This document shows, one piece after another, positions 1 through 6,501 of a stretch of DNA of 6,566 bases. The DNA comes from F23-B02 sp963633225 (GTDB lineage Bacteria; Bacillota; Clostridia; Oscillospirales; Oscillospiraceae): assembly GCA_963633225.1 (NCBI GenBank), contig CAVGXR010000029.1:1-6566 (forward strand), given 5' to 3'. Numbering within the stretch: position 1 is the stretch's first letter; each line of letters starts with the position of its first letter. The notes under the pieces are model-generated. The model was not told the origin of the DNA. It did no database searches and was given only the letters and a program-made list of their open reading frames with translations. The translations under genes were made by a program, and so were the position numbers.

Positions 1-683
1 GCCTTGCAATGACCACCTTCGGCATCGGCATCGGCAACTTCTTCGGCGGCTCGCTGATAAAGCTCACAAACGCCGAGGTCCCGTCGATTGCACTGTCGGC
101 AACCAGCAAGGTGTTCAGCCGTTCGCTGCCCTTTGCCAATGACCTCGGCTGGTTCGGCAAGATGTTTTTAAGCTACGGCTTTCTGGCATACGCGGCGGTC
201 ATCATTGCCGTCATAACGGCCTATGTCATCAAAAAGACCCGCGTCGGCCTCAACCTCCGCGCCGTCGGCGAGAGCCCCGCGACTGCGGATGCCGCCGGCA
301 TAAACGTCAACCGCTACAAGTATATTGCCACCTGTGTCGGCAGCATGATCGCCGGTCTCGGCGGCCTGTACTACGTCATGGACTACGCCTGCGGCGTATG
401 GTCAAACGATGCCTTCGGCGACCGCGGCTGGCTTGCCATCGCACTGGTCATCTTCTCCGTGTGGAGGCCGAACCTTGCGATCGTCGCATCCATTCTCTTC
501 GGCGGCCTGTACATCGTTTATCTCTACATTCCGGCAGGAACGCAGCTTTACATGATGGAGCTGTACAAGATGCTTCCGTACCTTGTAACCATCATCGTGC
601 TCGTGATCGTGTCGATGCGCAAAAAACGCGAGAACGAGCCCCCCGCGTCCCTCGGCCTCGCCTACTTCCGAGAAGACCGATAG
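1..683 (+). CDS. ABC transporter permease, YufQ/NupQ-like (nucleoside or BMP-type uptake), 3' part only
   Basis: Integral membrane permease of the BPD_transp_2 family, the type that pairs with a second permease, an ATPase and a BMP-type lipoprotein to import nucleosides or related compounds. The reading frame is open to the left edge (Leu-Ala precede the ATG at 9), so that Met is internal and the N-terminal helices are missing. Visible family signatures are the cytoplasmic loop TRVGLNLRAVGESPATADAAG after a hydrophobic helix, then a helix rich in Gly (GSMIAGLGGLYYV), then DRGWLAIALVIFSVWRP, two further membrane segments, and a basic tail ending in PPASLGLAYFREDR. About 225 residues remain of a family usually near 300. 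The stop is TAG at 681-683, with a second in-frame TAG at 696. It is probably the last gene of its operon, since a terminator follows. The exact substrate cannot be read from the sequence; the family call is secure, nucleoside specificity is inference. Confidence 0.88.
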   Translation, partial: LAMTTFGIGIGNFFGGSLIKLTNAEVPSIALSATSKVFSRSLPFANDLGWFGKMFLSYGFLAYAAVIIAVITAYVIKKTRVGLNLRAVGESPATADAAGINVNRYKYIATCVGSMIAGLGGLYYVMDYACGVWSNDAFGDRGWLAIALVIFSVWRPNLAIVASILFGGLYIVYLYIPAGTQLYMMELYKMLPYLVTIIVLVIVSMRKKRENEPPASLGLAYFREDR

Positions 684-705
684 AATATAATAGAATAGAA
701 TAGAA
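681..705. repeat. TAGAA pentanucleotide tandem repeat, five units
   Basis: Five consecutive 5-bp units start exactly at the stop codon of the ABC permease: TAGAA, TATAA, TAGAA, TAGAA, TAGAA. Only the second unit is degenerate. Because three units make 15 bases, the stop codon TAG recurs in frame at 696, giving a back-up stop. The tract lies between the coding region and the terminator hairpin, so gain or loss of units would change the spacing to the terminator but not the protein. No function is known; replication slippage is the simplest origin. Confidence 0.8.
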
Positions 706-707
706 TT

Positions 708-744
708 AAGCTCCGTGAAATCTTCACGGAGCTTTTGAATTTTT
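708..744 (+). terminator. Intrinsic terminator between convergent genes, probably bidirectional
   Basis: A perfect 12-bp stem (AAGCTCCGTGAA at 708-719, TTCACGGAGCTT at 723-734) closes a 3-nt loop. On the plus strand a T-rich tail (TTTTGAATTTTT, 733-744) follows, the layout of a Rho-independent terminator for the ABC permease operon. The tail runs into the stop codon of ruvX on the other strand (743-745). Read on the minus strand, the same hairpin begins 8 nt after the ruvX stop but is followed by a weaker T-rich stretch (the complement of the TAGAA repeat), so termination of the ruvX operon here is plausible but less certain. Confidence 0.88.
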
Positions 745-1150
745 ATAACGTCCCGAGGTAGCCCTCGAGGATGAGGCTTGCCGCGACCGCGTCAACGGTT
801 TTGCGGTGCTTTTTTTCTTTTTTGCCGTTTGCGTGGAGTATCGCATGCGCCTCGACGCTGCTGCGGCGCTCGTCCCACATGACGACCGGAATATCGGTCT
901 TGCTCTCAAGCAGAGCGGCAAACTCGCGGCATTTTTCCGCTCTCGCGCCCTCCGAGCCGTCCATGTTCTTCGGAAGCCCCAGCACGAAGCGCTCAACAGA
1001 GCGTAGCCCTGCCTCACGGACTATCTCGTCTGCCAGAGCGTTTGCATCCCACTGGTTTACCGTCCACGCCTCGCCGACGAGGATATTCATCGCGTCAGAG
1101 ACGGCGAGCCCCGTGCGTGCGTCGCCGTAGTCTATGCCCATTATCCGCAT
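743..1150 (-). CDS. ruvX: RuvX/YqgF-family Holliday junction resolvase-like nuclease
   Basis: Small cytoplasmic RNase H-fold nuclease, 135 residues, close to the usual length of about 140. The family is described as a putative Holliday junction resolvase and has also been linked to 5' processing of pre-16S rRNA. All three acidic catalytic positions can be seen: D7 in the opening GIDYGDARTG motif, E94 in DERRSS (DERLTT/DERLST in most relatives), and D120 in VDAVAAS. The GLPKNMDGS block at 58-66 is also typical. The ATG at 1148-1150 has a good ribosome binding site (GAGGTGAGG) a few bases upstream, and this overlaps the folC stop codon; the gap to folC is 9 bp, so translational coupling is likely. 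It is the last gene of the four-gene minus-strand unit. It is intact; identification is very secure, the in vivo substrate less so. Confidence 0.96.
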   Translation of the reverse strand: MRIMGIDYGDARTGLAVSDAMNILVGEAWTVNQWDANALADEIVREAGLRSVERFVLGLPKNMDGSEGARAEKCREFAALLESKTDIPVVMWDERRSSVEAHAILHANGKKEKKHRKTVDAVAASLILEGYLGTL

Positions 1151-1159
1151 ATCCTCACC

Positions 1160-2431
1160 TCATTTCAGACCGAAGCAGGCGCGTATCTGCCCGCATATAT
1201 AAAGCGAACCGAAGGCGCAGACCATAGCACCCCGCTCCTGCGCGATATCGCGTGCAAGGGAAACACCGTCCTCGATGCTGCCGGCAACGCAGACCTCGCG
1301 GCCATCACCCTCAAAGAACGCAGCAAGCTCCGACGCGGGCAGAGCACGCTCGGAGTTCGGCGTTATGCACACGCATGCACCAAACAGCGGCTTGAGCGTC
1401 GAGGCAATCGCCTTGTAATCCTTATCCCTCAGAACGCCGACGAGCGCGACGCGCTCAGAGTCGGGGAAATAATGCTCAAGGCACTCACGCAGAGCGGCGG
1501 CGCACTGCGGGTTGTGCCCGCCGTCGAGCACGAACCAGGGATCCTCCGTGTGCAGCACCTCAAAGCGTGCAGGCCACGCGACTGCGTACAGGCCTGCTTC
1601 CACGGCATCGTCGCCGATATCCCAGCCCTGCCTGCGCAGAACCGATATCGTCTCAAGCACCGTCGCCGCGTTGCGGCGCTGATGCTCGCCCAGAAGCGGT
1701 ATCGCATAGCTTGCACCGCCGTAGGAGAACACCTGCCCGTCGATGGAGTCAAATTCAAGGCGGATATCCTCAAAATCGGGGACATACAGCTCGGCGCTCA
1801 TCTCGCGGCAGACCTCGCGCACAAGCTCCATCGTCTCGCCGTACTGCTGATACATGACGACCGCCGCGCCGTATTTTATAATGCCGGCCTTTTCGTAGGC
1901 TATCTCCGACAGCGTGCCGCCGAGAACCGCCGTGTGGTCAAGGCCGATGTTCGCTATGACGCAGCATTCGGGGCAGGAGATGACGTTTGTTGCATCGTAT
2001 CTCCCGCCGAGGCCGACCTCGAGAATGACGATATCGCAGCCGGAGTCTGCAAACCAGCGCAGAGCCGCGGCGGTCATCATCTCAAACTCCGTCGGGTGCT
2101 CGTCCATTGCGTCGGCGTGGCGCTGCATCTCCGTTACGACAGCGGCGAGCTCGGCATCCCCGATCTCCTTGCCGTTTATCTGCATACGCTCGTTGAAGCG
2201 GCTGAGATACGGCGAGGTGTAAAGCCCCGTTTTGAAGCCGGCTCTGCGCATGACGGATGCAAGCATCGCGCATATGCTGCCCTTGCCGTTTGTTCCGGCG
2301 ACGTGTACGAATTTAAGCTCCGACTGCGGATTTCCCATCCGTGCAAGAAGCTCCGTTATGCGCTCGAGCCCGAGGTGCGAACCTCTCCACGAGCTTCCGT
2401 TGATGTATTCCAATGCCTGTTTGTAATCCAT
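1160..2431 (-). CDS. folC: Bifunctional dihydrofolate synthase / folylpolyglutamate synthase
   Basis: Cytoplasmic Mur-ligase-family enzyme that uses ATP to add glutamate to dihydropteroate (making dihydrofolate) and/or to extend the glutamate tail of reduced folates. At 423 residues it has full family length. Motifs in order: the family N-terminal SSWRGSHLGLERI region (13-25), P-loop GTNGKGS (46-52), YTSPYLSRFNERM (71-83), EVGLGGRYDATNV (138-150), DHTAVLG (165-171), AYEKAGIIK with the lysine likely to be carbamylated (K181), GEHQRRNA (248-255), and DGGHNP (303-308) opening the C-terminal glutamate-ligase domain, ending with FGSLYICGQIR. The ATG at 2429-2431 has GAAGG about 9 nt upstream. It sits 14 bp after the hydrolase gene and 9 bp before ruvX. 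Whether it performs both reactions or only the polyglutamylation cannot be told from the sequence; no other folate gene is in the window. Confidence 0.97.
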   Translation of the reverse strand: MDYKQALEYINGSSWRGSHLGLERITELLARMGNPQSELKFVHVAGTNGKGSICAMLASVMRRAGFKTGLYTSPYLSRFNERMQINGKEIGDAELAAVVTEMQRHADAMDEHPTEFEMMTAAALRWFADSGCDIVILEVGLGGRYDATNVISCPECCVIANIGLDHTAVLGGTLSEIAYEKAGIIKYGAAVVMYQQYGETMELVREVCREMSAELYVPDFEDIRLEFDSIDGQVFSYGGASYAIPLLGEHQRRNAATVLETISVLRRQGWDIGDDAVEAGLYAVAWPARFEVLHTEDPWFVLDGGHNPQCAAALRECLEHYFPDSERVALVGVLRDKDYKAIASTLKPLFGACVCITPNSERALPASELAAFFEGDGREVCVAGSIEDGVSLARDIAQERGAMVCAFGSLYICGQIRACFGLK

Positions 2432-2445
2432 ATTCAGACCTTCAC

Positions 2446-3345
2446 TCAGCTAATATATTTTGCGATAAACGCATCTATCTTCGCGGCGTATGCCGCGCCG
2501 TTTGCAAACATTGTTTCTATGTGCCGCGCACCCTCTGTAAAGAGAAGATCCCTGTCGGCGGAGCAGGCTGCATAGGCCTGCGGTGCGTTTTCGAAGGGAA
2601 CGGTGGGGTCGGCCTTTCCGTGCACGAACAGCATAGGGCACGCAGCATTCCCGAGCTCGCCGATCACGTTCGTTTCGCTGAGCTCGTAGCCCGCAATGTG
2701 CCGGTTGAGTCCTTCGATGAGCCCGTATGCCGGCCCGAGCTGCGGGCGCAGTATGGGACGCGCATCGACAAAGCCGCTGTCCTCGACGATGAACTTCACC
2801 GTGTCGGGAACGCAGGAGCTCATTTTCATGACCGTCGCTCCGCCGAGGGAAAAGCCATGCAGAATGACCTGAATGCCGCTTCCGAATTCCTCTTCGAGAA
2901 AGCCCAGCCATTTCAGGCAGTCGCGGCTTTCAAAAACGTCGTAGCCGAACCATCTGCCGCCGGAGAGGCCGGAGGCGGTGTTGTCGGGGCAGAAGATATC
3001 AAAGCCGCGGCTGTGGTAATATTCGTGCATCATACCGGCGGTCTCCGCGTGCTCGGAGTGGTAGCCGTGGACGATGAAGGCGATCTTTTTGCTGAATTTT
3101 TTGCCGCAGGGGAAGTAAAAGCCCTGTAAGCTCTCGCCGCGCTCGGAGCGGATGCTGTAGCAGAGGTGAACGCTGCTCTCGAGCGCCAGCGCATGGCCGT
3201 CACGCCAGAGGTAGTAATCCGGCGCGTGCGTTTTCCTGTCCAGCAGAGCGTTCATGATAAGCGGACGGCGGCGCGCAAAGATGTATCTGTAAACATCCCA
3301 AACGGCAAGCGGCGGTATGGCCGCAAGCAGGTATTTTTTCTTCAT
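2446..3345 (-). CDS. Alpha/beta hydrolase with N-terminal membrane anchor (YqkD-like)
   Basis: Serine hydrolase of the alpha/beta fold, 299 residues, substrate unknown. The N-terminus (KKK, a hydrophobic stretch at about 5-24, then RRR at 25-27) looks like an uncleaved signal anchor; having basic residues on both sides makes the orientation uncertain. The core shows the oxyanion-hole HGYH motif (93-96), the nucleophile elbow HGFSLGG with S166, the acid D246 in HGKADPTVP, and the catalytic H275 in GARHIETM, so the triad is complete. The arrangement resembles YqkD and related peptidase-S9-like hydrolases of Firmicutes; esterase, thioesterase and aminopeptidase activity are all possible. The ATG at 3343-3345 begins 1 nt after the stop of the amino-acid permease, with GGTGA some 8 nt upstream inside the permease gene, which implies translational coupling. 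Family secure, function unknown. Confidence 0.9.
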   Translation of the reverse strand: MKKKYLLAAIPPLAVWDVYRYIFARRRPLIMNALLDRKTHAPDYYLWRDGHALALESSVHLCYSIRSERGESLQGFYFPCGKKFSKKIAFIVHGYHSEHAETAGMMHEYYHSRGFDIFCPDNTASGLSGGRWFGYDVFESRDCLKWLGFLEEEFGSGIQVILHGFSLGGATVMKMSSCVPDTVKFIVEDSGFVDARPILRPQLGPAYGLIEGLNRHIAGYELSETNVIGELGNAACPMLFVHGKADPTVPFENAPQAYAACSADRDLLFTEGARHIETMFANGAAYAAKIDAFIAKYIS

Positions 3346-3346
3346 A

Positions 3347-4504
3347 TCAGTTCACCGGAAGTATCGCGCCGACGCTCGACAGCAGCGAAAAGGCTATGAC
3401 AAGTATCTGAAACGGCAGCGCACCGAATTTTCCGCAGATGGGGGATGCGCCCGTGCGCCTGCGCGAGCGGTTGTAGGCGATGATTATGCCGATGCCGGTG
3501 ACGATCTGGATGATGCTTGCAAAGCGCGTGAAGCCGACAAAGCTGCTCACGCCGAACAGTGCCAGCACCAGACAGGGCAGGGAGGCCAGAAGCCAGCAGA
3601 GATTCCTGCTCCAGCCGGTCTGCTCGCCGACGATATCGCGCAGGTTGAGCGTGTTCGCCCAGAACGAGGTCGCAAGCGCCAGAAGCGTGAATATGTAGCC
3701 GATGATGGCGACCCAGCCGCCGAGATGACGCGAAAGATCGACCAGCGCACCGTCCTCGGAGATATCCGAGCCCGCGCCGAGCAGCGTCATGAGCGTTATG
3801 ATGAAGATGAGCGCAAGGTTTATTCCGAGCCCCGCTGCAATGGCTGCACGGATGCGCCTTGCGTCGCCGCCCAGACCCTTTACGACCTGCGGCGTGCTCA
3901 TAACGGCTGACAGCGAGAACGACACCATGCCGAACAGCGCAAGTGCATTGTTGAAGCCCTGCCAGCCACTGGGGAGGGGGCTCACATCGCGCAGAAGCGT
4001 TGCTGCAAGCAGAATGCCTACAACGCCGACCATGAGAAACACCGATATCTTCTCGCATATGCCGACGAGCTTCATGCCGACGAACACAACGCCCGCGCCC
4101 AGCGCATAGAATATCAGCATACCGGCGATATCCGGCAGGCCGAACCAGTTTCTGAACACAGCCGCAGCGCCGGTCAAAAATGCGCTGACGTTCACGATGA
4201 CGGAAACGCCCAGCAGGATAAAGGCAGTCCATGTGAAAAAGGTCTTGACCCTGCCGGAAAAAAGCTCCGCGTCAAAGCATTTTACAAACTGCGCACCGTT
4301 GTTGTTAAGACTGAGCTCTGCAATGAGAAAATGCAGAACGAGCGCCACCGCGTAGCCGATAAGCAGAATAAGCAGCGTCTCTCGGAAGCTGTTGTGCGCC
4401 GCAAGATAGGGAACGGACAATATGCCCGCGCCCACGCCGTGCCCGACGATTATGCTCGCGGCTTCCATGAAGGTGAGCTCGCTCTCACCCTTTATCTTTG
4501 CCAT
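3347..4504 (-). CDS. Amino-acid permease, APC superfamily, aromatic/hydroxy amino-acid (HAAAP/AAAP) type
   Basis: Secondary transporter of 385 residues with about 11 hydrophobic segments (roughly 14-36, 42-63, 92-113, 127-146, 152-171, 184-205, 220-243, 262-285, 300-318, 323-343, 363-381). The first helix carries the glycine-rich, unwound substrate/ion site GHGVGAGILSVPY that marks this superfamily. The segment STPQVVKGLGGDARRIRAAI (203-222) matches the conserved cytoplasmic loop of Trp/Tyr and related permeases. It is expected to import an amino acid by ion symport; tryptophan, tyrosine or serine-type substrates are guesses by family. The ATG at 4502-4504 is supported by GGAGGT (4512-4517) at ideal spacing and by a promoter just upstream. 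First gene of the unit that continues into the hydrolase, folC and ruvX. No amino-acid biosynthetic or catabolic gene lies nearby to fix the substrate. Confidence 0.9.
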   Translation of the reverse strand: MAKIKGESELTFMEAASIIVGHGVGAGILSVPYLAAHNSFRETLLILLIGYAVALVLHFLIAELSLNNNGAQFVKCFDAELFSGRVKTFFTWTAFILLGVSVIVNVSAFLTGAAAVFRNWFGLPDIAGMLIFYALGAGVVFVGMKLVGICEKISVFLMVGVVGILLAATLLRDVSPLPSGWQGFNNALALFGMVSFSLSAVMSTPQVVKGLGGDARRIRAAIAAGLGINLALIFIITLMTLLGAGSDISEDGALVDLSRHLGGWVAIIGYIFTLLALATSFWANTLNLRDIVGEQTGWSRNLCWLLASLPCLVLALFGVSSFVGFTRFASIIQIVTGIGIIIAYNRSRRRTGASPICGKFGALPFQILVIAFSLLSSVGAILPVN

Positions 4505-4537
4505 GTGCCTGACCTCCGTCAGCGATAATTTTTCACC

Positions 4538-4566
4538 ATTTTACCACAGTGCGCCCTGCATTACAA
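4538..4566 (-). promoter_or_regulatory. Sigma-A-type promoter for permease-hydrolase-folC-ruvX unit
   Basis: On the minus strand TTGTAA (-35, 4561-4566) and TAAAAT (-10, 4538-4543) are separated by exactly 17 bp; they match the consensus at 4/6 and 5/6 positions. The predicted start near 4531 leaves a leader of about 26 nt holding the GGAGGT ribosome binding site (4512-4517), too short for a riboswitch or attenuator. An imperfect inverted repeat overlaps the -35 (see the separate entry). It is the only good promoter I see for the four genes. Confidence 0.72.
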
Positions 4567-4596
4567 TAGGAATCAGAAACGTTATGTAAACTGCAG
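4556..4596. promoter_or_regulatory. Imperfect inverted repeat over the -35 of the permease operon (possible operator)
   Basis: CTGCATTACA (4556-4565) pairs with TGTAA-AC-TGCAG (4585-4596) if the two extra bases AC are bulged out; the arms are 19 bp apart. The left arm covers most of the -35 hexamer at 4561-4566, so a protein bound here would be placed to repress. The right arm contains AACTGCA, the same 7-mer seen twice upstream of the GH2 gene. The repeat is imperfect and could be chance. Confidence 0.35.
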
Positions 4597-4639
4597 CGGG
4601 AATGCGAGGAGCTGTATATTAACGCTTGCACGGAAGAAA

Positions 4640-4688
4640 AAGAAGCAGAAGAATAAAAATGACGAACCTCTAATCTGGTTCGTCATTT
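4640..4688 (-). terminator. Intrinsic terminator after the GH2 gene
   Basis: A perfect 12-bp stem (4657-4668 with 4677-4688, core GACGAACC/GGTTCGTC) has an 8-nt loop. Read on the minus strand it starts about 16 nt after the GH2 stop and is followed at once by a long T-rich tract (TTTTTATTCTTC and then more T/C-rich sequence). This is a textbook Rho-independent terminator and shows the GH2 gene ends its own transcription unit instead of running into the permease operon. Confidence 0.92.
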
Positions 4689-4703
4689 CTGCAATTTGAG
4701 TAT

Positions 4704-6398
4704 TTACTCCACATTTACGATTTTACGCATGGTTTCACAGGGCAGCTTCACCACTCTGCGGTCATATGTCATAAGACCGTTGACCTCTTCCTCCACATCG
4801 CTCAGCTGCGTGTATACAGCGGCGGCAAGCCCCTGCTCATAGGCGGGCTTTATCTGCTCCGAGTAGAGCTTTTCAAGCGCTCTTTGCAGATCCTTTGTGT
4901 TTTTGAGCTTTTTGTAGCCGAAGTCTGCACTGCCGAAGCTGTGCCCCTCGCAGCGGAGATTGTAGCCGCCGAACTCCGTGAGCATGACTGCGCGGCCAAG
5001 CTTATCGGGCTTGAAGCTGTATTTTTTGAAATAGACATGCAGGCTTTTTGTCTTGCCTATCTTCTGGTCGTGCCAGCCGGAGGCGTGGTCTATGGTGCGC
5101 GTGGGATCCATGCTTTCTATCTTTTCCGCGATGCGGGCTGCGTCAAACTGACCCCAGCCCTCGTTAAAGGGGACCCACATGGCTATGCATGGGCAGTTGT
5201 ACAGAAGCCCTATCATTTCGTTGAGCTCCGTTTCGTATTCGACCCTGCCCTCGAGATCGTCCCTTGCAAAGAGCCTGTAGCGTTTATCGCTCATGTGTAT
5301 GCCCGTGACGAGCGGCGCGGAGATGACGGCGGGATTATAGCTGCCGCCGCCGTTTATCATGTCCTGCCAGACGAGCATGCCCAGCCTGTCGCAGTGATAG
5401 TACCAGCGCAGAGGCTCGATCTTTATGTGCTTGCGCAGCATGTTGAAGCCCATGTCCTTTGCGGTCTGAATGTCGAAAACGAGCGCCTCGTCCGAGGGAG
5501 CGGTGTACATGCCGTCGGACCAGTAGCCCTGATCGAGCAGTCCGTTGTGGAAATACGGCCTGCCGTTTAAAAACAGGCGCTTTACGCCCTTGGAGTCTGC
5601 CTCGACGGAGAATTTGCGCATGGCGAAGTAGCTTTCGACACGATCCTCGCCGCAGATAACGGAAAAGTCGTAGAGCTTCGGGTTCTCCGGCGACCATGGC
5701 TCAAAATTCGGAACGGGGATGCTTGCCGGAAGCTGATACTGCTGCCCGCCGAACAGGGCGTAGGCTCTGCTGTCGCCGACGGTGTCGGCACGGACGCGGA
5801 CGCAGGCACTGTCGAAATCCGGCGTTATGTGCAGCGCCCTCACGCAGTCGTGGGGGATGCACTCTGCCCACACGGTCTGCCAGATGCCGCTCTGCGGAGT
5901 GTACCATATGCCGCCGCGCTTCGTGCGCTGCTTGCCGCGTGAGTGATATGAGGTGTCGCTTAAGTCTCGCACGCTCAGCGACAGCTCGTTTACATCCTTT
6001 GAAAGAAAGCCCGTCGCGTCAAACTCAAAGGGCAGATAGCCGCCCTTGTGCCTGTATGCGCGCAGACCGTTTATGTACACCGTGCAGCTCTGATCTACCG
6101 CGCCGAAGTGAAGAATGACGCGGTGCCCCTCGGGCAGCTCCGGCCTTGCCCAGCTGCGCCTGTACCACAGGTATTCGTCGGGTCTTAGTATGCGCCCTAC
6201 GCCGGACAGCTCACACTCCGGCGAGAAGGGGACGAGTATCTTGCCGTCCCAGCTTTCCGGCTGCTTTTCGCCCGCGGCGGTGAAGGCGTAGTCCCACAGA
6301 CCGTTGAGATTTATGTACGACTCGCGCCGCATCTGCGGACGCGGATATTCCGGCAGCACATTGCTTTTGTCCAGCGCTGCTCCCCATCGTGTAAGCAT
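4704..6398 (-). CDS. Glycoside hydrolase family 2 protein (NEGWG type), specificity unassigned
   Basis: Retaining exo-glycosidase of 564 residues in the beta-galactosidase/beta-glucuronidase family. A sugar-binding jelly-roll domain (about 18-180, with PEYPRPQMRR, LNGLWDY and the GGIWYTPQSGIWQTVW block), a short Ig-like domain (about 181-264) and a TIM barrel (265-564) can be traced. The acid/base is E413 in FNEGWGQFD and the nucleophile E475 in LTEFGGYN; LLDQGYWSDGMYTAP, RKHIKIEP and LVWQDM are also conserved in this subgroup. There is no signal peptide or anchor, so it should act in the cytoplasm on imported oligosaccharides or glycosides. It is somewhat shorter than GusA-type enzymes (about 600 residues), mostly in the Ig-like domain. 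The ATG at 6396-6398 has GGAGGT (6405-6410) at ideal spacing. Beta-galactosidase and beta-glucuronidase labels would both be guesses. Transcribed alone, with own promoter and terminator. Confidence 0.93.
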   Translation of the reverse strand: MLTRWGAALDKSNVLPEYPRPQMRRESYINLNGLWDYAFTAAGEKQPESWDGKILVPFSPECELSGVGRILRPDEYLWYRRSWARPELPEGHRVILHFGAVDQSCTVYINGLRAYRHKGGYLPFEFDATGFLSKDVNELSLSVRDLSDTSYHSRGKQRTKRGGIWYTPQSGIWQTVWAECIPHDCVRALHITPDFDSACVRVRADTVGDSRAYALFGGQQYQLPASIPVPNFEPWSPENPKLYDFSVICGEDRVESYFAMRKFSVEADSKGVKRLFLNGRPYFHNGLLDQGYWSDGMYTAPSDEALVFDIQTAKDMGFNMLRKHIKIEPLRWYYHCDRLGMLVWQDMINGGGSYNPAVISAPLVTGIHMSDKRYRLFARDDLEGRVEYETELNEMIGLLYNCPCIAMWVPFNEGWGQFDAARIAEKIESMDPTRTIDHASGWHDQKIGKTKSLHVYFKKYSFKPDKLGRAVMLTEFGGYNLRCEGHSFGSADFGYKKLKNTKDLQRALEKLYSEQIKPAYEQGLAAAVYTQLSDVEEEVNGLMTYDRRVVKLPCETMRKIVNVE

Positions 6399-6426
6399 GG
6401 CGATACCTCCATCTTATTATATATGT

Positions 6427-6455
6427 AGTATACAGCATAAACATGATTTTGGTAA
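6427..6455 (-). promoter_or_regulatory. Sigma-A-type promoter of the GH2 gene
   Basis: On the minus strand TTACCA (-35, 6450-6455) and TATACT (-10, 6427-6432) are 17 bp apart and match the consensus at 4/6 and 5/6 positions. Transcription would start near 6420, giving a leader of about 22 nt with the GGAGGT ribosome binding site at 6405-6410. The weak -35 and the repeats further upstream fit a regulated, possibly activator-dependent promoter; that part is inference. Confidence 0.72.
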
Positions 6456-6501
6456 GCCCCGTTTTAATAAAGCGTATATGACTGCCGAATATTGATAAAT
6501 T

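Noticed and set aside
9..11. ATG at 9 as the true start of the ABC permease
   Set aside because: The frame is open to the left edge, there is no room for a ribosome binding site, and the first helices expected for the family are missing, so this is an internal Met.
398..703. 101-codon frame overlapping the end of the ABC permease gene
   Set aside because: Arg/His-rich composition typical of an out-of-frame reading of a GC-rich gene; the overlapping permease is well supported.
1472..2575. Plus-strand open frame of 367 codons opposite folC
   Set aside because: Its codons line up exactly with the folC codons on the other strand. In that register antisense stops require TTA, CTA or TCA codons in the sense gene, which a GC-rich organism seldom uses, so long open frames arise by default. 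The product has no recognisable domain and folC is unmistakable.
2413..3129. Plus-strand open frame of 238 codons opposite the hydrolase
   Set aside because: Same codon-aligned antisense effect as over folC; no ribosome binding site of note and no recognisable protein family.
3317..3910. Plus-strand open frame of 197 codons opposite the amino-acid permease
   Set aside because: Codon-aligned antisense shadow; the peptide is highly charged and low in family-like motifs, while the minus-strand frame encodes a clear membrane protein.
4505..4656. Riboswitch, T-box or small RNA upstream of the amino-acid permease
   Set aside because: The predicted transcript start leaves only about 26 nt of leader, no T-box or riboswitch-like conserved sequence is seen, and the strong hairpin at 4657-4688 is accounted for as the GH2 terminator.
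4884..5570. Plus-strand open frame of 228 codons opposite the GH2 gene
   Set aside because: Again codon-aligned with the sense gene and without a recognisable domain; explained by avoidance of TTA/CTA/TCA codons in the GH2 gene.
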